Assembly: GCF_041529975.1 (NCBI RefSeq)
Contig: NZ_CP168030.1
Span: 1,054,001 to 1,118,000 of the forward strand
DNA length: 64,000 bases
Reading direction: 5' to 3'
From: Microbacterium maritypicum
GTDB lineage: Bacteria > Actinomycetota > Actinomycetes > Actinomycetales > Microbacteriaceae
Part shown: one piece after another, positions 25,882 to 36,802 of the stretch
Position numbering within the stretch: position 1 is the first letter of the stretch
Layout of the letters: every line of letters begins with the position of its first letter
Notes under the pieces: generated by a model
Seen by the model: only the letters and a program-made list of their open reading frames with translations
What the model was told of the DNA's origin: nothing
Database searches by the model: none
Translations under genes and position numbers: made by a program

Positions 25882-27048
25882 GTGGATCTGTACGAGTACC
25901 AGGCACGAGACGTTTTCGAAAAGTACGGAGTGCCGGTCCTCGCCGGCATCGTCGCGGACACCCCTGAAGAGGTGAGGGCGGCCGCCGAGAAGATCGGTGG
26001 AGTGGTCGTCGTCAAGGCTCAGGTCAAGACCGGCGGCCGTGGCAAGGCGGGCGGCGTCAAGGTCGCCAAGACGCCCGATGAGGCGTACGAGGCAGCGAAG
26101 GCCATTCTCGGCCTCGACATCAAGGGCCACGTCGTCAAGCGCGTCATGGTCGCGCAGGGCGCGCGCATCGCCGAGGAGTTCTACTTCTCCGTGCTGCTCG
26201 ACCGCGCCAACCGCTCCTACCTGAGCCTCTGCTCGGTCGAGGGCGGCATGGAGATCGAGGAGCTCGCGGTGGAGCGTCCCGAGGCGCTCGCGCGCGTCGA
26301 GGTCAACCCGCTCACGGGCATCGACAAGGAGAAGGCCGTCGAGATCGCTCGCGCGGCGAACTTCCCCGAAGACCTCGTCGAGAAGGTCTCCGACGTGTTC
26401 GTCAAGCTCTTCGACGTCTACAAGGGCGAAGACGCGACGCTGGTCGAGGTCAACCCGCTGGTGCGCACCGAAGAGGGCGACATCATCGCGCTCGACGGCA
26501 AGGTCACGCTCGACGACAACGCCTCCGAGATCCGTCACCCGGAGCACGAGGCGCTCGAGGACAAGGACGCCGCAGACCCGCTCGAGGCCAAGGCCAAGCA
26601 GTCGGGCCTCAACTACGTGAAGCTCGACGGCGAGGTCGGCATCATCGGCAACGGCGCAGGGCTCGTCATGTCCACGCTCGATGTGGTCGCCTACGCGGGC
26701 GAGAACCACAACGGCGTGAAGCCGGCCAACTTCCTCGACATCGGCGGCGGCGCCTCGGCCGAGGTCATGGCCGCGGGCCTCGACGTCATCCTCGGCGACC
26801 CGCAGGTCAAGAGCGTGTTCGTCAACGTGTTCGGTGGCATCACGGCGTGCGACGCCGTCGCCAACGGCATCAAGGGTGCACTCGAGACGCTGGGCGCCAC
26901 GGCCTCCAAGCCGCTCGTCGTGCGCCTCGACGGCAACCGCGTCGACGAGGGTCGCGCGATCCTCGCCGAGTACGCGCACCCGCTCGTGACCCTGGCCGCC
27001 ACGATGGACGAGGGCGCCGACAAGGCCGCCGAGCTCGCCAACGCCTGA
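25882..27048 (+). CDS. sucC: Succinyl-CoA ligase (ADP-forming) beta subunit
   Basis: 388 residues from GTG 25882, with GAAGGA 6 nt upstream. With SucD it makes ATP (or GTP) from succinyl-CoA in the TCA cycle. The ATP-grasp domain begins [38 protein letters not shown] is the nucleotide-binding strand, VEVNPLV holds metal ligands, and the C-terminal ligase domain contains [10 protein letters not shown] and [23 protein letters not shown] promoter box is possible at 25811-25816, upstream of the palindrome at 25833. It is co-transcribed with sucD, 18 nt downstream. Confidence 0.96.
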   Translation: MDLYEYQARDVFEKYGVPVLAGIVADTPEEVRAAAEKIGGVVVVKAQVKTGGRGKAGGVKVAKTPDEAYEAAKAILGLDIKGHVVKRVMVAQGARIAEEFYFSVLLDRANRSYLSLCSVEGGMEIEELAVERPEALARVEVNPLTGIDKEKAVEIARAANFPEDLVEKVSDVFVKLFDVYKGEDATLVEVNPLVRTEEGDIIALDGKVTLDDNASEIRHPEHEALEDKDAADPLEAKAKQSGLNYVKLDGEVGIIGNGAGLVMSTLDVVAYAGENHNGVKPANFLDIGGGASAEVMAAGLDVILGDPQVKSVFVNVFGGITACDAVANGIKGALETLGATASKPLVVRLDGNRVDEGRAILAEYAHPLVTLAATMDEGADKAAELANA

Positions 27049-27054
27049 GACTGA

Positions 27055-27969
<915 letters not shown>

Positions 27970-27988
27970 TCTGAGTTACGCTTGATCT

Positions 27989-28018
27989 GAAGGCCCCGGA
28001 CTCCACTCCGGGGCCTTC
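27989..28018 (+). terminator. Rho-independent terminator of sucCD
   Basis: Perfect 12-bp stem 27989-28000 / 28007-28018, 6-nt loop, followed by TTCTTTC. Confidence 0.9.
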
Positions 28019-28048
28019 TTTCATCCCCTCGGTTGGTGGACCGTCGAG

Positions 28049-28627
28049 TCAGGTGCGCGGGGTCACCGCGTCCAGAATGTCGTCGAGCGCCGTGTGGGCC
28101 TGCGTCCGCGCGTCGGTATCGTCCGGGTGCGCGGCGAGCCAGAGCGCGAGCTCGTTCATCGCTCCGGACAGCGCCGCGGTCAGGGCGTCGAGGAGGGCGG
28201 GGGCGGCCCCGGCTTCGCGTAGTCCCAGGCGCAGTTCCCGTTCGGGCCCATCGGCATCCAGCTTTCGCCATTCCTGCCAGCCGAGCACGGCCGGGCCGTC
28301 GACGAGGAGGATGCGCGAAGCCGCTCCTCGGGTGATGGCGTCGAGGAACGCGTGGCTGCCGTCGCGGAGTGCGGCGTCCGGAACGCCCGCGGCAGTGGCC
28401 TGCACGATCGCCCCCGCGACGACTTCCTGCTGTGCCGCAGCGACCGCCGCGAAGAGCAGCGGCTTCGACGAGTAGTGGTGGTACACGGCGCCGCGGGTGA
28501 CTCCGGCCGCCTGGGCGATCTCGTCGACGGACGCGGTGGCGTATCCCTGTTCGGCGAAGTGCGCGGTCGCGGCATCGAGGATCCGGCGTGCGGTCTCAGC
28601 GGCGTCGGCGGCGGATGCTCGGGGCAT
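28049..28627 (-). CDS. TetR/AcrR family transcriptional regulator (VOC linked)
   Basis: 192 residues. The helix-turn-helix is in DAATAHFAEQGYATASVDEI followed by AQAAGVTRGAVYHHYSSKPLLF, a canonical TetR pattern. The C-terminal domain is of the TetR_C type with an Ala-rich helix bundle; ligand unknown. It is divergent from a VOC gene with a 71-bp gap holding a long imperfect inverted repeat, so it probably represses both. Confidence 0.9.
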   Translation of the reverse strand: MPRASAADAAETARRILDAATAHFAEQGYATASVDEIAQAAGVTRGAVYHHYSSKPLLFAAVAAAQQEVVAGAIVQATAAGVPDAALRDGSHAFLDAITRGAASRILLVDGPAVLGWQEWRKLDADGPERELRLGLREAGAAPALLDALTAALSGAMNELALWLAAHPDDTDARTQAHTALDDILDAVTPRT

Positions 28628-28635
28628 GGGGTTCC

Positions 28636-28691
28636 TTTACGTGCGGCGTGTATGTATTCTAGCGGAAAGATACAAACACACTGTACGTAAA
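28636..28691. promoter_or_regulatory. Operator pair between TetR and VOC genes
   Basis: 21-nt arms 28636-28656 (TTTACGTGCGGCGTGTATGTA) are not quite repeated inverted at 28671-28691: 17 of 21 positions pair, including the outer TTTACGT/ACGTAAA. The element covers the promoters of both divergent genes. Confidence 0.65.
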
Positions 28692-28698
28692 GGGAGAG

Positions 28699-29106
28699 AT
28701 GATGGAGATCACGAGCTTCTATCCGGTGCTGATGGTCGACGACGTCGCCACTGCCACGCAGTTCTACCGCGAGGAACTCGGCTTCGAGACGACGTTCGAG
28801 GCCGACTGGTACGTGAGCCTGCGCTTCGCCGGCGGAGAGCTCGCGCTTCTGGACCGGACACACGAGACCATCCCGGAAGGCTTCCGCGAGCCGGTGCGCG
28901 GACTGCTGCTCAACGTCGAGGTCCCCGATGCCGCAGCCGAATACGCGCGGCTGGTCGGGGAGCGCGGGCTGCCGGAGCGGCTGCCCCTGCGGGACGAGGC
29001 CTTCGGGCAGCGGCACTTCATCGTCGAGGCTCCCGGTGGTGTGCTGATCGACGTGATCGAGCCGATCGAGCCGTCCGCGGAGTTCGCCGCCGCCTACGGG
29101 GGCTGA
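28699..29106 (+). CDS. VOC family protein (glyoxalase-like)
   Basis: 135 residues (a second ATG at 28702 is equally possible; GGGAG at 28692 serves either). Two beta-alpha-beta-beta-beta halves: [23 protein letters not shown] and [19 protein letters not shown]. The conserved glutamate near the end ([20 protein letters not shown]) supports a metal site. Substrate unknown; a TetR-controlled VOC protein often handles a toxic aldehyde or drug. The C-terminus is closed by a hairpin shared with the convergent permease gene. Confidence 0.85.
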   Translation: MMEITSFYPVLMVDDVATATQFYREELGFETTFEADWYVSLRFAGGELALLDRTHETIPEGFREPVRGLLLNVEVPDAAAEYARLVGERGLPERLPLRDEAFGQRHFIVEAPGGVLIDVIEPIEPSAEFAAAYGG

Positions 29107-29112
29107 ACACCA

Positions 29113-29146
29113 AAGAGGGGCGGATGCCGCAGCATCCGCCCCTCTT
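29113..29146. terminator. Bidirectional terminator between VOC and permease genes
   Basis: Perfect 14-bp stem 29113-29126 / 29133-29146 with a 6-nt loop, placed between convergent stops. A short A/T flank occurs on each side. Confidence 0.8.
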
Positions 29147-29159
29147 GTGACGCTTCGGG

Positions 29160-30635
29160 TCAGATCCCGACGCCGAAGAGCGCCTCGATAGGCCCTCGCG
29201 CGAAGAAGATCAGGAAGCCGGCCCCGACGACCCACAGCAGCGGGCTGATGGTCTTGGCCTTGCCGGAGAAGGCGTGGATGAGCACCCAGCTCACGAAGCC
29301 CGCGCCGATGCCGTTCGCGATCGAGTAGGTCAGCGGCATGACCGAGACGGTGAGGAACACCGGGAGCAGTACGCGGAAGTCGCTGAAGTCGATGTAGCGG
29401 ATCTGCGCCATCATCATGGCTCCGACGATGATCAGCGCGGCCGCGGCGATCTCGGTCGGGACGATCGAGGTGAGCGGGGTCAGGAACATCGCGATCAGGA
29501 ACACGACGCCGGTCACGACGTTCGCGAGTCCTGTGCGCGCGCCCTCGCCGATGCCCGCACCCGACTCGATGAAGACCGTGCTCGACGACGACGAGGTCGC
29601 CCCACCGGCGATCGCACCGACACCCTCGACGACCAGTGCCGACTTGATGCGCGGGAAGTCGCCGTTGTCGTCGGCCAGGTTGGCCTCCTTCGCGAGACCG
29701 GTCATGGTGCCCATGGCGTCGAAGAAGTTCGTGAACAGCAGCGTGAAGACGATCATCACGATCGCCACGAGGCTGACCTTGCTCAGGTCGAAGCTGAAGT
29801 CGACCGCGCCGATCAGGCTGAGGTCGGGGACGCCCACGGGGGAGCCGTTCAGCGCCGGGACGGTGAGTCCCCATCCGCCGGGGTTGACCACGTTGCCCTC
29901 GTCGTCGAAGCCACGGGCTCCGATGTGCCAGATGGCCTCGACGATGACCGCGAGCACGGTGCCGCCGATGAGGCCGATCAGCATGCCGCCCTTGATCTTG
30001 AGGGCGACGAGGATGCCGGTGAGCAGGAGCGTGATCACGAAGAGCAGCGTCGGCACTGTCGCGACCGAGCCGTTGACGCCGAGGCCCACCGGCGGCGAGG
30101 AGGCGCCGGTCGCGGTGACGAAGCCCGAGTTGACGAAGCCGATGAAGGCGATGAACAGGCCGATGCCGACCGTGATCGCGATCTTCAGCTGGAACGGCAC
30201 GGCGTCGAAGATCGCCTTCCGAAGTCCGGTGGCGGCGAGCAGCACGATGACCACACCGTTGATCATCACCAGTGCCATGGCCTCGGGCCAGGTCACCTGG
30301 CCGACGACCGAGAACGCGACGAAGGCGTTGATGCCGAGGCCGGCGGCGAAACCGAACGGCAAGCGGGTGACGAGTCCGAACAGGATCGTCATCACACCGG
30401 CGGTCAGCGCGGTGGCGGCTCCCACGGCGTTGAACTCGAGCATGTTCCCGGCGACGTCGGGCTTGCCGGAGAGGATGATCGGGTTCAGGATCACGATGTA
30501 GGCCATCGTGACGAACGTCACCAGACCCCCTCGGATCTCGGTGCCGATCGTGGATCCGCGCTTGCTGATTTCGAAGAAGCGGTCCAGGGAGTTCTTGGGC
30601 TCGGTGGATGCCGGGGCGGGCGGGGCAGTTGTCAT
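29160..30635 (-). CDS. NCS2 family purine permease (AzgA/PbuG-like)
   Basis: 491 residues, about 12-14 membrane helices. The N-terminus RFFEISKRGSTIGTEIRGGL with TFVTMAYIVILNP, GFAAGLGINAFVAFSV and TNFFDAMGTMTGLAKEANL are hallmarks of the AzgA/PbuG/PurP branch, proton symporters for adenine, guanine or hypoxanthine. ESGAGIGEGARTGLANVVTG is the conserved second repeat motif. The start has GGAGG 8 nt upstream. Divergent from perM-purN-purH. This suggests salvage and synthesis genes of purine metabolism facing each other. Confidence 0.92.
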   Translation of the reverse strand: MTTAPPAPASTEPKNSLDRFFEISKRGSTIGTEIRGGLVTFVTMAYIVILNPIILSGKPDVAGNMLEFNAVGAATALTAGVMTILFGLVTRLPFGFAAGLGINAFVAFSVVGQVTWPEAMALVMINGVVIVLLAATGLRKAIFDAVPFQLKIAITVGIGLFIAFIGFVNSGFVTATGASSPPVGLGVNGSVATVPTLLFVITLLLTGILVALKIKGGMLIGLIGGTVLAVIVEAIWHIGARGFDDEGNVVNPGGWGLTVPALNGSPVGVPDLSLIGAVDFSFDLSKVSLVAIVMIVFTLLFTNFFDAMGTMTGLAKEANLADDNGDFPRIKSALVVEGVGAIAGGATSSSSSTVFIESGAGIGEGARTGLANVVTGVVFLIAMFLTPLTSIVPTEIAAAALIIVGAMMMAQIRYIDFSDFRVLLPVFLTVSVMPLTYSIANGIGAGFVSWVLIHAFSGKAKTISPLLWVVGAGFLIFFARGPIEALFGVGI

Positions 30636-30650
30636 CGGGAAACCTCCGGA

Positions 30651-30727
30651 GAAACGCTATCGTGTCGCCGACCTCACGCGCGCCCCCAGGGCTTCGTCGG
30701 CAACTCGTCGTAGTCTCGAAACGCTAT
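30651..30727. repeat. Direct repeat in the permease/perM divergent region
   Basis: GAAACGCTAT occurs at 30651-30660 (15 nt before the permease start on the minus strand) and at 30718-30727 (across the perM start). One copy lies at each end of the divergent promoter region. Confidence 0.5.
30711..30716 (+). promoter_or_regulatory. -10 box of the perM-purN-purH region
   Basis: TAGTCT with 9 nt to the ATG at 30726. Confidence 0.5.
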
Positions 30728-32117
30728 GCAACGCCTCCTCGTCGCGCTCCTCGCCGCCTTCGACGCCGCCATCGCCGCGGCGGTCGGCCTCGTCGTGCTC
30801 CTGGCGCCGTTGACGCTGCTCTGGACCGTCGCCTTCGGGATCACGGCCGACTGGGGAGCCCTCTGGCCGCTCACCGGGACGCTCTGGGAGTTCGGTCACG
30901 GCGTTCCGCTGACGGTCACGATCCCGGACGCGCTCCTCGTCGCGCTCGCGATCCCACCGGCGGCGGCGAACTTCGTCGTGTCGATCACACCGCTCGCCTT
31001 CCTGGTGTTCACGCTGCTCTTCGCGGCGCGTTCGGGCAGCAGAGCGGCGAAGGCCGGAGCCTGGCTGCTCGGCTCGCTCACCGGAGCCGCCGTGTTCACC
31101 CTCATCGCCGCCGGCGTCGCGCTGACGGCACGACTGGACGCGGCGCAGACGCCGTTCGCGCCGGCGATCATCCTCCCCGCCGCGGTCTACCTCGTCGGTG
31201 TGCTCTGCGGCGCGGTGCGCATCGCGTGGGAGGAGGGCGACGGCGGCATCCTCGACCGACTGCACGACTGGTTCGACGCCCGCGAGGACTGGGCGCCCGT
31301 TCCGGCGGCGATCGTGCGCGGCGCCGCCTTCGCCCTCGTCGGAGTGGTCGGCGCGTCCGCCCTCGCACTGGCCGTCGCCACGCTGCTCCGCGGGGGAGAG
31401 GTCGTGGCCCTGTTCCAGGCCGCCAGGGTCGACGCGCTCGGCGCGACGGTGATGACCCTCGCCCAGCTCGCCTACCTGCCGACCATGCTCGTGTGGACGG
31501 CGGCGTGGCTCGCCGGTCCCGGCTTCGCCGTCGGCGCCGGAACGGCGGTGTCGCCCGCGGGTACGCAGCTCGGCGTCGTCCCCGGCATCCCCGTGTTCGG
31601 GCTGCTGCCGGAGAACAGCTCGATCTGGATGCTGATCGTCGTGCTCATCCCCATCGCCGCCGGTGCGTTCGCCGGCTGGGCGGTCCGCTCGCGCCTCGTG
31701 TGGGAGGGCACACCCCTCGGTATGCTGCAGCGTGCGGTGATCGCCGTCGGCATCGCGGCCCTGAGTGCCGGGGTCGGCGGGCTCGCAGCCGCCCTCGCGA
31801 ACGGCTCGATGGGTCCGGGGCGGCTGGCTGTCGTCGGACCGGCTGCCTATCCGTTCGCCCTCGCGCTCGGTGCGGAGGTGCTGGTCGGTGCGGCCATCCT
31901 GCTGCTGTCTCCGCGGAACCGTGATGAGCTCGCCGAGGAGCGCACGGACCGGTGGATCGCCGAGATGACCGAGCTCGACCCGAATGCTGTCGTCGTCGCC
32001 GGCGCGGCGTCCGCTGTGCCCTTCGCAGACGTGTCGGCCGCCGACGACACGGCACCGCTCGATGACGTGCGCGGGTTCCTCGCACCGCCGCGTGATCCGG
32101 CGGAACCGCGCGACTGA
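30726..32117 (+). CDS. perM: DUF6350 / PerM-like cell division membrane protein
   Basis: 463 residues with about nine to ten membrane helices and an acidic, Ala/Asp-rich cytoplasmic tail. The DUF6350 family includes M. tuberculosis PerM (Rv0955), needed for persistence and linked to the divisome. The gene order perM-purN-purH is the same as in Mycobacterium, which is the strongest evidence. The stop is 66 nt before purN, where a separate -10 box is seen, so purN may also be expressed on its own. Mechanistic role unknown. Confidence 0.8.
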   Translation: MQRLLVALLAAFDAAIAAAVGLVVLLAPLTLLWTVAFGITADWGALWPLTGTLWEFGHGVPLTVTIPDALLVALAIPPAAANFVVSITPLAFLVFTLLFAARSGSRAAKAGAWLLGSLTGAAVFTLIAAGVALTARLDAAQTPFAPAIILPAAVYLVGVLCGAVRIAWEEGDGGILDRLHDWFDAREDWAPVPAAIVRGAAFALVGVVGASALALAVATLLRGGEVVALFQAARVDALGATVMTLAQLAYLPTMLVWTAAWLAGPGFAVGAGTAVSPAGTQLGVVPGIPVFGLLPENSSIWMLIVVLIPIAAGAFAGWAVRSRLVWEGTPLGMLQRAVIAVGIAALSAGVGGLAAALANGSMGPGRLAVVGPAAYPFALALGAEVLVGAAILLLSPRNRDELAEERTDRWIAEMTELDPNAVVVAGAASAVPFADVSAADDTAPLDDVRGFLAPPRDPAEPRD

Positions 32118-32171
32118 CGGCGGGGTCCGGTCGGCCCCGGACACCGGGCGGGAGCAGTATGCACACCCCGG

Positions 32172-32177
32172 TAGACT
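32172..32177 (+). promoter_or_regulatory. -10 box of purN, leaderless
   Basis: TAGACT with 6 nt (GGGCGC) to the GTG at 32184. Confidence 0.6.
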
Positions 32178-32183
32178 GGGCGC

Positions 32184-32771
32184 GTGCTCACGGTCGCCGT
32201 TCTCATCTCGGGCACCGGCTCGAACCTTCGCGCCCTCCTCGAGGCCGCTCGTCATCCCGATTTTCCCGCCAGGGTGATCGTCGTGGGTGCCGACCGCGAA
32301 GCCGACGGGCTGGCCCACGCCGAGGAGTTCGGCATCCCCAGTTTCACCGTGCCGTGGCACGAGCACGAGAGCCGTGAGGCCTGGGGGGAAGAGCTCGGCC
32401 GTCAGCTCGCCGTCTGGAACCCCGATCTCGTCGTCCTCTCCGGACTCATGCGTCTGCTGCCGCCGTCGCTCGTCGCGCAGTACTCCCCGCGCCTCATCAA
32501 CACGCACCCCGCCTACCTGCCGGAGTTCCCCGGAGCGCACGGCGTCCGCGATGCGCTCGCCGCGGGCGTCAGCGAGACCGGCGCCAGCGTGATCGTCGTC
32601 GACGACGGCGTCGACTCCGGACCGATCCTCGCCCAGGAGCGCGTGCCCGTCCTCGACGGCGACACCGAGCATAGCCTGCACGAGCGCATCAAGCCCGTCG
32701 AACGCCGACTGCTCATCGACGTCGTCCGCGGCATCGCCACTGGCGAGCTCACCCTCACGCCTTCTTCCTGA
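32184..32771 (+). CDS. purN: Phosphoribosylglycinamide formyltransferase
   Basis: 195 residues from GTG 32184. Transfers a formyl group from 10-formyl-THF to GAR, third step of purine synthesis. [15 protein letters not shown] is the phosphate-binding loop. The catalytic Asn-His pair is N106 and H108 in [16 protein letters not shown], and the catalytic Asp is in [15 protein letters not shown]. No ribosome site; the TAGACT box 6 nt before the start supports a leaderless mRNA. purH follows 34 nt after the stop. Confidence 0.95.
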   Translation: MLTVAVLISGTGSNLRALLEAARHPDFPARVIVVGADREADGLAHAEEFGIPSFTVPWHEHESREAWGEELGRQLAVWNPDLVVLSGLMRLLPPSLVAQYSPRLINTHPAYLPEFPGAHGVRDALAAGVSETGASVIVVDDGVDSGPILAQERVPVLDGDTEHSLHERIKPVERRLLIDVVRGIATGELTLTPSS

Positions 32772-32805
32772 CCCCCACCCGACGCCCCCGCACGAAGGAG
32801 CCATC

Positions 32806-34413
32806 ATGGCCGGCCCCCGCCACGACCCCACGCTCTACCGCGATCGCGACACCGTGCCGATCCGGCGCGCGCTCGTCTCCGTGAGCGACAAGACCGACCT
32901 GTTGGTGCTCGCCGCAGCCCTCGCCGATGCCGGCGTGGAGATCGTCTCGACCGGGTCGACCGCCGCGACGATCCGCGACGCCGGCTTCACCGTGACCGAT
33001 GTGGCCGCCGTCACCGGCGTCGCCGAGATGCTCGACGGTCGGGTGAAGACCCTGCACCCGAAGGTGCACGGAGGTCTGCTGGCAGACCTGCGCCTCGAGG
33101 AGCACGAGCGTCAGCTCGAGGAGCTCGATATCGCGCCGTTCGAGCTCGTCGTGGTGAACCTGTACCCGTTCGTCGAGACCGTCGCCTCGGGCGCGGTCGG
33201 CGACGACGTGGTCGAGCAGATCGACATCGGCGGCCCCGCCATGGTGCGCGCCGCGGCCAAGAACCACGCCAACGTCGCGATCGTCGTGTCGCCGCAGTCC
33301 TACCCCGCGATCGTCGAGGCCGTGGCCGCCGGCGGCACCTCCGTCGCGCAGCGCCGCGAACTCGCGGCCCGCGCATTCGCGCACACCGCCGCCTACGACA
33401 CCGCGGTGGCGCAGTGGTTCGCCGAGGGCACGCTCACCGAGCCCGGCGACCTGCCCGCACACCTGACGATCCAGGCCGAGCGCCTCGCGACCCTCCGCTA
33501 CGGCGAGAACTCGCACCAGCGCGGCGCGATCTACACGCGCGCCGGCGGTCACGGCATCGCCCAGGCCACGCAGCTGCAGGGCAAGGAGATGTCCTACAAC
33601 AACTACGTCGACGCGGATGCCGCGCTGCGGGCCGCGTACGACATGGTCAAGCCGGCCGTCGCGATCATCAAGCACGCCAACCCGTGCGGCATCGCCACGA
33701 CCGCCCCGAATGCCCTCGACCCGATCGCCAGCGCCCACCTGCGCGCGCACGAGTGCGACCCGGTCTCCGCCTACGGGGGAGTGATCGCCGCGAACGGCAC
33801 GGTCACCCTGAAGATGGCCGAGAACCTCAAGGACATCTTCACCGAGGTCATCGTCGCGCCCTCGTTCGAGCCCGCCGCCCTCGAGGTGTTCAAGGCGAAG
33901 AAGAACCTGCGACTGCTGCAGCTCCCGCAGGACTGGCAGCAGGAGCGCATGGACGTGCGCCTGGTCTCGGGTGGACTGCTGCTGCAGGACGCCGACCGCT
34001 TCCCCGACGACATCGGCTCCGTCGCCAAGAACTGGGAGCTCGTGTCGGGCGAGCGTCCGAGCGACGAGGAGATGGAGAACCTCATCTTCGCGTGGAAGGC
34101 CTGCCGCGCCGTCAAGTCGAACGCCATTGTCCTCGCGAAGGACAACGCCACGGTCGGCGTCGGCATGGGCCAGGTCAACCGCGTCGACTCGTGCCGCCTC
34201 GCGGTCGAGCGCGCCGGCGACCGCGCGGCCGGTTCGGTCGCCTCGTCGGATGCCTTCTTCCCGTTCGCCGACGGCGCCCAGGTGCTGATCGACGCCGGTG
34301 TCACCGCGATCGTGCAGCCCGGCGGATCGGTGCGCGACGAGGAGGTCGTGGACGCGGCTCGCAAGGCCGGCGTCACGATGTTCTTCACCGGAGAGCGTCA
34401 CTTCTTCCACTGA
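32806..34413 (+). CDS. purH: Bifunctional AICAR transformylase/IMP cyclohydrolase
   Basis: 535 residues. Performs the last two steps of IMP synthesis. The N-terminal cyclohydrolase has [24 protein letters not shown] and [15 protein letters not shown]. The C-terminal transformylase has [28 protein letters not shown] with the catalytic Lys-His, and [16 protein letters not shown] is 6-8 nt before the ATG. It probably forms an operon with purN. A 19-bp hairpin follows. Confidence 0.97.
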   Translation: MAGPRHDPTLYRDRDTVPIRRALVSVSDKTDLLVLAAALADAGVEIVSTGSTAATIRDAGFTVTDVAAVTGVAEMLDGRVKTLHPKVHGGLLADLRLEEHERQLEELDIAPFELVVVNLYPFVETVASGAVGDDVVEQIDIGGPAMVRAAAKNHANVAIVVSPQSYPAIVEAVAAGGTSVAQRRELAARAFAHTAAYDTAVAQWFAEGTLTEPGDLPAHLTIQAERLATLRYGENSHQRGAIYTRAGGHGIAQATQLQGKEMSYNNYVDADAALRAAYDMVKPAVAIIKHANPCGIATTAPNALDPIASAHLRAHECDPVSAYGGVIAANGTVTLKMAENLKDIFTEVIVAPSFEPAALEVFKAKKNLRLLQLPQDWQQERMDVRLVSGGLLLQDADRFPDDIGSVAKNWELVSGERPSDEEMENLIFAWKACRAVKSNAIVLAKDNATVGVGMGQVNRVDSCRLAVERAGDRAAGSVASSDAFFPFADGAQVLIDAGVTAIVQPGGSVRDEEVVDAARKAGVTMFFTGERHFFH

Positions 34414-34446
34414 GCGGCCGGCGTCCGCGCCGACGCCCCCGCTTCT

Positions 34447-34492
34447 CGCCGAGACCCCGGCCTGCCCACGTGTGCAGGTCGGGGTCTCGGCG
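34447..34492 (+). terminator. Terminator of purNH
   Basis: 19-nt arms 34447-34465 / 34474-34492 with one wobble, 8-nt loop, then TTGTG. Confidence 0.75.
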
Positions 34493-34594
34493 TTGTGACG
34501 GGGCTTCGTGTCAGCTCGGGGGTTCGGTCTTGAGGCGCACAGCGATGTCCGATTTCCGCCAGTCGAGGTCGGTGGTGCGTGGCAGGGTGGAGGC

Positions 34595-36115
34595 ATGAGC
34601 TTCCCCGTGATCGACTTCGACGAGCGCTACCGTGCCATCAGCGCGCGCGACACCCGCTTCGACGGGCAGTTCGTGACGGCCGTGCGCTCGACCGGGATCT
34701 ACTGCCGTCCGAGCTGCCCTGCTCGCACACCCAAACGGCAGAACGTGACGTTCTATCCGACGAGCGCGGCCGCACACGAAGCCGGATACCGCGCGTGCAA
34801 GCGCTGCCTGCCCGAGGCGGCCCCCGGGTCTCCGGCGTGGGACATCCGCGGCGACGTCGCGGCCAGGGCCATGCGCCTCATCTCCGACGGCGTCGTCGAG
34901 CGCGAGGGGGTGCCGGGGCTCGCCGCGCGTCTCGGGTATTCCAGCCGGCACCTCACCCGTCTGCTGACGACCGAACTCGGTGCCGGGCCCCTCGCCCTCG
35001 CCAGGGCGCATCGTGCGCACACGGCGCGGATGCTGCTCGTCGGCACCGACATGCCGATCTCCGATGTGGCGTTCTCGGCCGGCTTCGCCAGCATCCGCCA
35101 GTGCAACGACACGATCCGCGAGGTCTTCGGCCTCGCCCCCGGCGAGCTCAGGGCGCGTCGACGTCTGCCGGCGTCCGCGGTTCCCGGCGCCATCGACCTC
35201 GTCCTGCCGTACCGCGGTCCGCTCGACGCGAGCGGCATCTTCACCTGGATGGCGGCACGCGCCGTACCCGGGGTCGAAGAAACCACAGCGTCGTCTTTCT
35301 CCCGGCATCTGCGGATGGCCGGCGGTCCCGCCTGGTTCGAGGTGAGTCAGGATGCGTCGGAACGCCTGCACCTGCGGGCTCGAGTCGCGCGCCTCGGCGA
35401 TCTGGCGCCGCTGGTGGCTACCGTGCGCCGCATCTTCGACCTCGACGCCGATCCGCTGGCGATCGACGAAGCGCTCTCCGCGCACCCCGAGCTCGCCCCG
35501 CTCGTCGCCCGCACGCCCGGCATGCGGGTTCCCGGCTCCGCCGACCCGCACGAGATGCTGATCCGCGCCATGGTCGGGCAGCAGATCACGGTGGTCGCCG
35601 CCCGCACGGCCCTCATCGCGCTCACCGAGGCGCTGGGGGAGCGCACCGCGCAGGGGCTGCTCTTCCCCACGATGCCCGCGATCGCCGAGCACGGCGCCGA
35701 GGTGCTCCGCGGACCCGCCGCCCGTATCCGTGCGATCACGGGTGCCGCCGCGGCCCTCGCCGACGGCTCGTTGACGCTCACGGTCGGTGACGACGGTATC
35801 GAGCAGCGCGAAGCTCTCCTCGCGATGCCGGGGATCGGCCCCTGGACGGCCGACTACGTGCGCATGCGTGTGCTCGGCGACCCCGACATCCTGCTCCCCG
35901 GCGACGTCGCGCTGCGGGCAGGAGCCGCGGCCTCCGGACTCCCGGGAGAGGCGCGACCGCTCACCGCCTGGGCGGAACGCACCGCCCCCTGGCGCAGCTA
36001 CCTGAGCGCGCATCTCTGGCGCGCCGCCCCGGTGCGACCGGCAGGGCCCCGGCGCGCGGCATCCACCGCCCGCGCTGCCACCACAGCTGACACGACATCG
36101 AAGGAGACCTCATGA
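34595..36115 (+). CDS. Ada-AlkA fusion: alkylation sensor and 3-methyladenine glycosylase
   Basis: 506 residues from ATG 34595, with GGAGG just upstream. Three parts: (1) Ada methylphosphotriester domain with Zn ligands C37, C41, C68 and C71 (C37 is the expected methyl acceptor); (2) AraC-type helix-turn-helix near 90-185 ([23 protein letters not shown]); (3) AlkA N-terminal domain and HhH-GPD glycosylase with [30 protein letters not shown], containing the helix-hairpin-helix and catalytic Asp. It removes alkylated bases and should activate transcription once methylated. ogt overlaps its stop by 4 nt. Confidence 0.93.
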   Translation: MSFPVIDFDERYRAISARDTRFDGQFVTAVRSTGIYCRPSCPARTPKRQNVTFYPTSAAAHEAGYRACKRCLPEAAPGSPAWDIRGDVAARAMRLISDGVVEREGVPGLAARLGYSSRHLTRLLTTELGAGPLALARAHRAHTARMLLVGTDMPISDVAFSAGFASIRQCNDTIREVFGLAPGELRARRRLPASAVPGAIDLVLPYRGPLDASGIFTWMAARAVPGVEETTASSFSRHLRMAGGPAWFEVSQDASERLHLRARVARLGDLAPLVATVRRIFDLDADPLAIDEALSAHPELAPLVARTPGMRVPGSADPHEMLIRAMVGQQITVVAARTALIALTEALGERTAQGLLFPTMPAIAEHGAEVLRGPAARIRAITGAAAALADGSLTLTVGDDGIEQREALLAMPGIGPWTADYVRMRVLGDPDILLPGDVALRAGAAASGLPGEARPLTAWAERTAPWRSYLSAHLWRAAPVRPAGPRRAASTARAATTADTTSKETS

Positions 36116-36609
36116 CCGCTCTCATCCAGACCATCGAGACCCCGGACGGGGCCTTCACGATCCTCGCCGACGAGCGCCAGCGGGTGCTGTCGTCGGGGTG
36201 GACCTCCGACGTCGAGGCGATCCTTGAGCGACTGTCTCCGGCGAACCGCCCCGAGGAGCTCCGCGAGGCGGAGACAGACGCTGGGGACGCCGCACTGGCC
36301 TTCTACGCGGGCGACCTGTCCGCGATCGACACGGTCACGGTGAAGCAGTCGGGCACCGTGCTGCAGCTCGCCGGATGGTCGGCGCTGCGGGCGATCGAAC
36401 CCGGCGCCCCGCTCACCTACACCGGCTTCGCGGCGCGGCTCGGCAACCCGAACGCCGTGCGCGCGGCTGCCTCGATCTGCGCGCGGAACGCCCCGGCGCT
36501 GTTCGTGCCGTGCCACCGCGTGCTGCGCACCGACGGCAGCCTCGGCGGCTTCGCCTGGGGGCTGGACGTGAAGGAGAGCCTGCTCGCGCGCGAGGGCATC
36601 GCCGCCTGA
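36112..36609 (+). CDS. ogt: Methylated-DNA-[protein]-cysteine S-methyltransferase
   Basis: 165 residues. Suicide repair of O6-methylguanine. The acceptor cysteine is C134 in VPCHRVL; preceding [24 protein letters not shown] is the DNA-binding helix with its Arg finger. ATG 36112 lies inside the stop of the Ada-AlkA gene (ATGA), so the two repair functions are translationally coupled. A hairpin follows the stop. Confidence 0.95.
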   Translation: MTALIQTIETPDGAFTILADERQRVLSSGWTSDVEAILERLSPANRPEELREAETDAGDAALAFYAGDLSAIDTVTVKQSGTVLQLAGWSALRAIEPGAPLTYTGFAARLGNPNAVRAAASICARNAPALFVPCHRVLRTDGSLGGFAWGLDVKESLLAREGIAA

Positions 36610-36621
36610 ACGCCCTCTCCT

Positions 36622-36652
36622 CGCCGCGCTGCCCACCCCCGGCGGCGCGGCG
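36622..36652 (+). terminator. Hairpin after ogt
   Basis: 12-nt arms 36622-36633 / 36641-36652 with one wobble, 7-nt loop. No T tract. Confidence 0.5.
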
Positions 36653-36720
36653 TCGGCGTGCCGGAAGGCGGGCTGATCACGGATTGCCGCGAAAGACGCC
36701 GAACAAATCGGGAATGCGTC

Positions 36721-36750
36721 TTGTGTTCAGCTGGTTCACAGCAATAGGCT
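36721..36750 (+). promoter_or_regulatory. Promoter of the leader peptide and ABC exporter operon
   Basis: TTGTGT (36721-36726), 18 nt, TAGGCT (36745-36750). The transcript would start about 45 nt before the leader peptide. The stretch 36610-36970 holds this promoter, the leader frame and the hairpin, and no other gene. Confidence 0.55.
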
Positions 36751-36802
36751 GGTGGGCTGTCGCGCCGACCGGACGACACAGCCGAGCCCTGAGGAGGACA
36801 CC

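Noticed and set aside
30636..30725. Possible purine riboswitch upstream of the NCS2 permease
   Set aside because: The gap is only 90 bp, contains a normal SD sequence and divergent promoter, and no conserved three-way junction sequence is seen.
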